40,630 nt of DNA from a virus. A program made the position numbers and the translations under genes. The notes under the pieces are model-generated. The model was not told where the DNA came from. It ran no database searches and saw only the letters and a program-made list of their open reading frames with translations. Shown one piece after another: positions 37,763 to 40,630 of the stretch; the stretch's first letter is position 1, and each line of letters starts with the position of its first letter. The stretch covers positions 1 through 40,630 of IMG/VR virus record IMGVR_UViG_3300023272_000006. One strand, 5' to 3'.

Positions 37763-38236
37763 TTAGGCCCAGCCCTTGTCTTCTACACGCTTACGCACTT
37801 CGAACTGCTCTTCACGCGAGAGGTAACGCTCGGAAAGCTTCTCCGCGATCTCTACGAAGGTGAGGTGCTTCTCATCGTTAGCAACGTCGGCCGTGATGGT
37901 TCGAAGAATGGGGTTACCATTCCAGTCGTCCACCTCCTCCTCGTACAGGGCGACAGACTCCATGTAGTCACCCTCCGGCCGGTCAGCAAACAGGACTTCC
38001 AGCACTGAGCTACCCGGAATACCACTGTAACCATCGTAGTACAGGGTGGAAAACTCGGTGTTGTCATACTCGTCCTTACGGACATCAGGCTCAACGCCCT
38101 TGACCTCACACAGAACACCCAGGCAACAGTTGCTGCGCTGACCATCCTGGTTTTCACGACCAAGATAACCCGTGGTCTGAACACGGTCAGGATTGTAAAG
38201 CTCAACAATCCAGTCCTTCATCAGATCAGTTGCCAT
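37763..38236 (-). CDS. Hypothetical protein, 157 residues
   Basis: It belongs by pattern to a phage protein group with an N-terminal WIVELYNPDRVQTTGYLG and a CCLGVLCEV cysteine motif (residues 37-45), here followed by acidic segments and a C-terminal FVEIAEKLSERYLSREEQF helix. No biochemical role is known to me. GGAGGAG precedes the ATG. Confidence 0.68.
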   Translation of the reverse strand: MATDLMKDWIVELYNPDRVQTTGYLGRENQDGQRSNCCLGVLCEVKGVEPDVRKDEYDNTEFSTLYYDGYSGIPGSSVLEVLFADRPEGDYMESVALYEEEVDDWNGNPILRTITADVANDEKHLTFVEIAEKLSERYLSREEQFEVRKRVEDKGWA

Positions 38237-38591
38237 TGTTATTCTCCTCCAACAGGTTGATTGGTCCTTCGGAAACCCACAGGGTGACGCTCTTGCCTTC
38301 CGATCGAGAAAGGATCTCGATCAGGTCGTGACCACCTACTGTCAAGGTGTCAGGGTCCATCGGAGTGTACTCCGAATAGCCCCAACCCATGTCCACGAAC
38401 AGGTCACCATCAAAGGTCTCATCAGCAATGCCGACAATCACAGGGCCACTGAACTTGGCGTCCTCAATCTCACTTACAACATCTGAGTCACCAATCCATA
38501 CTGCCCCGTTCTTCTCATCGGGGTAACCATCGTAGGAAACACGAAAGTTATCACCCAGGGTAACTATACCCTCGAACTTTACAGCCTTCAT
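38226..38591 (-). CDS. Hypothetical protein, 121 residues
   Basis: Unrecognised acidic beta-rich protein: KFEGIVTLGDNFRVSYDGYP, GAVWIGDSDVVSEIED, VTLWVSEGPINLLEE. GAGGAG precedes the ATG. It overlaps the next gene by 11 bases. Confidence 0.65.
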   Translation of the reverse strand: MKAVKFEGIVTLGDNFRVSYDGYPDEKNGAVWIGDSDVVSEIEDAKFSGPVIVGIADETFDGDLFVDMGWGYSEYTPMDPDTLTVGGHDLIEILSRSEGKSVTLWVSEGPINLLEENNNGN

Positions 38592-38599
38592 TATACTCC

Positions 38600-38833
38600 T
38601 CAGTACTCACTGAACTTGTTGGCCAGTTCGATCAGTGCACGCTTGGTTGCGATGTTCACACCCTCGTTGAAGTCGAACTCGTCCTCAGGGTTGCGCTTGG
38701 CAACACCAATACCCTCAACGATCTCACCATCCTTGCTCGCAAAGATGTTCACCACAGTGAAGCACTTGGTGGAATCAACAAACGTGTAGACATCAATGAC
38801 AACCTCTCGGTTGTCCTGGAAAGACTTGCTCAT
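38600..38833 (-). CDS. Hypothetical protein, 77 residues
   Basis: Unrecognised. Beta strands (REVVIDVYTFVDSTKCFTVV, FASKDGEIVEG) are followed by a helix VNIATKRALIELANKF, a beta-beta-beta-alpha order reminiscent of small dsRBD-like or DUF1876-like folds. TAGGAG precedes the ATG. Confidence 0.62.
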   Translation of the reverse strand: MSKSFQDNREVVIDVYTFVDSTKCFTVVNIFASKDGEIVEGIGVAKRNPEDEFDFNEGVNIATKRALIELANKFSEY

Positions 38834-38840
38834 GTTTCTC

Positions 38841-39104
38841 CTATGGCTTCTTAGCGGGTGCTGGCTTAACAGGGGTTTGGGTCTTGGTCTGTGGCTTTGG
38901 TGGCATTGGCTTGGGAACCACCGGAGGTGGAACCGTCACCGTCTTAGTCTTGGTGCCATCAAAGTCCAGGTCCAACTCAACAGGTGGAGGGACAATCACT
39001 TCCTGATCTCCACCAGAATCAGAAGGGGTGTTCGTCGGGTTGTCGCAACCGGTGAGCGCAAACACACCTGCCACGAAGGCCGCAGTTACGGCAAATCGCT
39101 TCAC
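38841..39104 (-). CDS. Proline/lysine-rich lipoprotein
   Basis: A protein of 87 residues. GTG 39104 with GGAGAG 5 bases upstream gives MKRFAVTAAFVAGVFALTGC, a textbook lipoprotein signal with lipobox LTGC (Cys20). The exported part has an acidic first third and a Pro/Lys/Thr-rich tail (PPPVVPKPMPPKPQTK, PVKPAPAKKP) that could span the wall. The first 86 bases overlap the endonuclease VII gene. A surface role such as superinfection blocking is inferred. Confidence 0.72.
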   Translation of the reverse strand: MKRFAVTAAFVAGVFALTGCDNPTNTPSDSGGDQEVIVPPPVELDLDFDGTKTKTVTVPPPVVPKPMPPKPQTKTQTPVKPAPAKKP

Positions 39105-39552
39105 TGTTTCTCTCCAGGTATTCTCGTAGGTAATCAATGCCATTGATGAGGATCTGAATGCTATCCCCAATCCTACCGAGGAATACATTGCAGATTGTAC
39201 AGAGAAATCCACGAACACATTTACCGCATGAGGTCTTGCCTGGGCAACACCCGTGGTCATGATCTACTGCTCTCCCCTTGCGCTTCCTACAGATCCAGCA
39301 CATGCCGCTGTATCGCTCTGTAAGGGCCTGATACTGCTCAGGGGTCAGATTGTACTGCTTCGCTACGTACGTCACCCTACGGGCCAACTGGACGGTAGTA
39401 CGGCGGTCTCTGTGGCATGTCGCGCATCGTGGCCCCGGTGGCGTGCGCTTCCTGGTCAAGGATCCACAACCTACGCATGGCTTCGTAATGGTATTCGATA
39501 TCGGGGTCGTAGTTGAGGAGGATTTCTGCTTCCCAACAGAGTTGGTCTTCAC
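39019..39552 (-). CDS. Endonuclease VII-like Holliday junction resolvase
   Basis: A protein of about 177 residues. It has an N-terminal zinc knuckle PCVGCGSLTRKR ... PRCATCHRD, then YNLTPEQYQALTERYSGMCW, ICRKRKGRAVDHDHGCC and VRGFLCTICNVFLG, the His-Me finger and zinc site of phage T4 endonuclease VII relatives. It resolves branched DNA before packaging. The frame opens at ATG 39585; GTG 39552 has GGAG 7 bases upstream and is my choice. After YLREYLE an unusual Cys/Arg-rich extension overlaps the lipoprotein gene. Confidence 0.82.
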   Translation of the reverse strand: MKTNSVGKQKSSSTTTPISNTITKPCVGCGSLTRKRTPPGPRCATCHRDRRTTVQLARRVTYVAKQYNLTPEQYQALTERYSGMCWICRKRKGRAVDHDHGCCPGKTSCGKCVRGFLCTICNVFLGRIGDSIQILINGIDYLREYLERNSEAICRNCGLRGRCVCAHRLRQPDEHPF

Positions 39553-39589
39553 CACAGGGCTCCGTACCCTTTTTGCACGGGCCATTCAT
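39377..39589 (-). CDS. Hypothetical protein overlapping the endonuclease VII start
   Basis: A frame of 70 residues: MNGPCKKGTEPCGEDQLCWE, NYDPDIEYHYEAMRRLWILD and a basic-aromatic end. Its codons (GAA, GAC, TAC, ATC, CTC) look more gene-like than the first 30 codons of the other frame, yet the zinc knuckle of endonuclease VII lies in the shared stretch. Both are probably translated. The ribosome site is weak. The function is unknown. Confidence 0.5.
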   Translation of the reverse strand: MNGPCKKGTEPCGEDQLCWEAEILLNYDPDIEYHYEAMRRLWILDQEAHATGATMRDMPQRPPYYRPVGP

Positions 39590-39683
39590 TGTACTCGTTT
39601 CTGAGGAAAATTACTTTTGAAAGGAAACCGGAAACCCGACCCAAAAATTCTGACAAATCCAGGACTTTGAACCGAGTACCCAG
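39590..39683 (-). other. 94-base intergenic gap
   Basis: A rare gap in this arm. It is AT-richer than its surroundings, with A/T runs (CAAAAATT; AATTACTTTTG) and no visible gene. It could hold a promoter or an operator, but I see no clear -35/-10 pair or repeated operator. Confidence 0.3.
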
Positions 39684-39770
39684 TTACTCCAGGCCGTAGC
39701 CGTAGTCATCACCGGGGTAATCGGTGTAGTCGTCTTCCAGCTCAGGCTTCCACTCTTCTGGGTCAAACAT
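39684..39770 (-). CDS. Acidic microprotein (28 residues)
   Basis: ATG at 39770 overlaps the helicase stop (TGATG), and TAA lies at 39684-39686. The sequence is very acidic and Tyr/Gly-rich (MFDPEEWKPELEDDYTDY, then DDYGYG). It is likely coupled to helicase; a DNA-mimic or partner role is only a guess. Confidence 0.55.
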   Translation of the reverse strand: MFDPEEWKPELEDDYTDYPGDDYGYGLE

Positions 39771-40618
39771 CAGATCATCTCCTGTTCGTAGTGTGCCCAC
39801 TCTTCAATCTGTTCTTGTGCTTGTGGTGCTAAATCAGACACAGACATGAACCCACCCACGAAGTGGAGTTCAGCATAGTTGTGACCTGTTGGGTCTGGTC
39901 GCCCACCTCGGTTCTTGACCGGAGAGACACACAGAATCCAGTGATCCTCAACGAATCCTGGCTTGCGATGGATGGTCAACACCATCTCAGGCACACGAGT
40001 AATCTGACCCTTGACACCATTCAGGGGGATGGGCTTGTCCCCGTTGTTGTAGTCACCGGTAACGTGGTGAAGCACAATCACACATGCGGCTGTCTCTCGT
40101 GCCATACCATGGAGGAAGTCCATGAGTCCTTCGAGGCCTGAGAAAGGATCACCATTGTCGGTCATTTCTGACACGACGTTGGTCAGATTGTCCACGATGA
40201 CTACACTGGGGTAGAAACCGTAGACCTCCCAATAAGCCATCAGGATGTCATGGATATCTTCTGTGCTGGGACTGGCAGCGTAGTCAATCCGAAGAGGGAT
40301 ACCTCTGACCTCTCCCGGAATGTTCTCCGCAATCACCATCTCTTCAGCAATGTTCAACGGGATGTTACACATCTGTGCGATGGCCCGTGACAACTGGGTA
40401 AAGGCATCCGAGTCAGCAGAAAACATCAAGGAGGGAACGGCAGACTGCAATGACAGGGTGAGTGCCACTACAGACTTGCCGGTTCCCGGTCCCGCTGCGA
40501 TCAGAACTAGCTGACCTCTGCGAAAGATGATTCCCTGATCTTCAAGAGACTGCCACACTGTGGGGATTGGCTCACCAGCAGTACCACGAACACGTACGCT
40601 CTGAGCCAGTGTGATCAC
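39770..40618 (-). CDS. DnaB/RecA-fold replicative helicase
   Basis: A protein of 282 residues, consisting of the RecA-like ATPase core only (no DnaB N-terminal domain). Walker A is AGPGTGKSVV (residues 42-51), Walker B is SVVIVDNLTN (Asp143), and LHHVTGDYNNGD plus GVKGQITRVPEMVLTI match the later DnaB/KaiC-type motifs. It would unwind DNA ahead of polymerase and bring in the split primase. L5 gp65 occupies the equivalent place. The start is GTG 40618, immediately after an in-frame TAA, so the gene is complete at the window edge. Confidence 0.85.
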   Translation of the reverse strand: MITLAQSVRVRGTAGEPIPTVWQSLEDQGIIFRRGQLVLIAAGPGTGKSVVALTLSLQSAVPSLMFSADSDAFTQLSRAIAQMCNIPLNIAEEMVIAENIPGEVRGIPLRIDYAASPSTEDIHDILMAYWEVYGFYPSVVIVDNLTNVVSEMTDNGDPFSGLEGLMDFLHGMARETAACVIVLHHVTGDYNNGDKPIPLNGVKGQITRVPEMVLTIHRKPGFVEDHWILCVSPVKNRGGRPDPTGHNYAELHFVGGFMSVSDLAPQAQEQIEEWAHYEQEMI

Positions 40619-40630
40619 TTAGTGGGGTCT

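Noticed and set aside
1-40630. CRISPR arrays, insertion sequences, rRNA genes
   Set aside because: No regularly spaced repeats, transposase signatures or rRNA sequence seen.

Overview
The window is about 40.6 kb of a tailed double-stranded DNA phage genome (siphovirus type) with the layout of the L5-like actinobacteriophages (mycobacteriophage cluster A and its relatives). Grounds: (i) a rightward left arm with lysis genes and tRNAs before the large terminase, then portal, MuF-like protein, scaffold, capsid and tail genes; (ii) a long leftward right arm carrying, in order of transcription, a RecA-fold replicative helicase, endonuclease VII, a two-part primase, a DnaQ-like exonuclease, a B12-type ribonucleotide reductase, ThyX and a family A DNA polymerase. 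GC content is moderate (roughly low-to-mid 50s % by eye), lower than classical cluster A phages. No lysin B (mycolyl-arabinogalactan esterase) is visible in the lysis cassette, so a host without mycolic acids is possible. I cannot name the host.

Left arm (1-21.94 kb, + strand): a hairpin-rich leader, an HNH endonuclease gene that is itself packed with perfect stem-loops, small terminase, two endolysin genes (glucosaminidase-type and amidase), a SAM methyltransferase, seven tRNA genes (Met, His, Gln, Asn, Trp, Pro, Val), a tiny Cys-rich protein, a tail-fibre-like protein, large terminase, portal, MuF-like protein, scaffold, major capsid protein, a GT4-type glycosyltransferase, a small basic-tailed protein, an Acb2/Tad1-hairpin-like protein (candidate cyclic-nucleotide sponge), head-tail connectors, tail terminator, major tail protein, an internal terminator, two tail assembly chaperone frames joined by a -1 frameshift, tape measure, minor tail proteins, a membrane protein and a holin.

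A bidirectional terminator at about 21.95 kb separates the arms. No integrase or attachment site is visible there, although many L5-like temperate phages carry the integration cassette at this point. The right arm (22-40.6 kb, - strand) is a tightly packed early operon of overlapping genes. Its left part is full of very small genes, many of which carry two to seven cysteines in zinc-knuckle-like patterns; several are too short for ordinary ORF calling. It also holds dCMP deaminase, an Rnl2-like RNA ligase, several small SH3/KOW-like proteins, a GT-A glycosyltransferase, two lipoproteins and a sigma-factor-like protein.

How the parts fit: the reductase, ThyX and dCMP deaminase supply dNTPs; polymerase, primase, helicase and exonuclease replicate; endonuclease VII resolves branched DNA before packaging. 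tRNAs plus RNA ligase could counter host tRNA-cleaving defences, the Acb2-like protein could counter CBASS, and two glycosyltransferases plus a methyltransferase could decorate virion proteins or DNA. The most unusual signal is the dense array of perfect RNA-like hairpins (including a C(UUCG)G and a GNRA loop) running through the HNH coding sequence at the left end.
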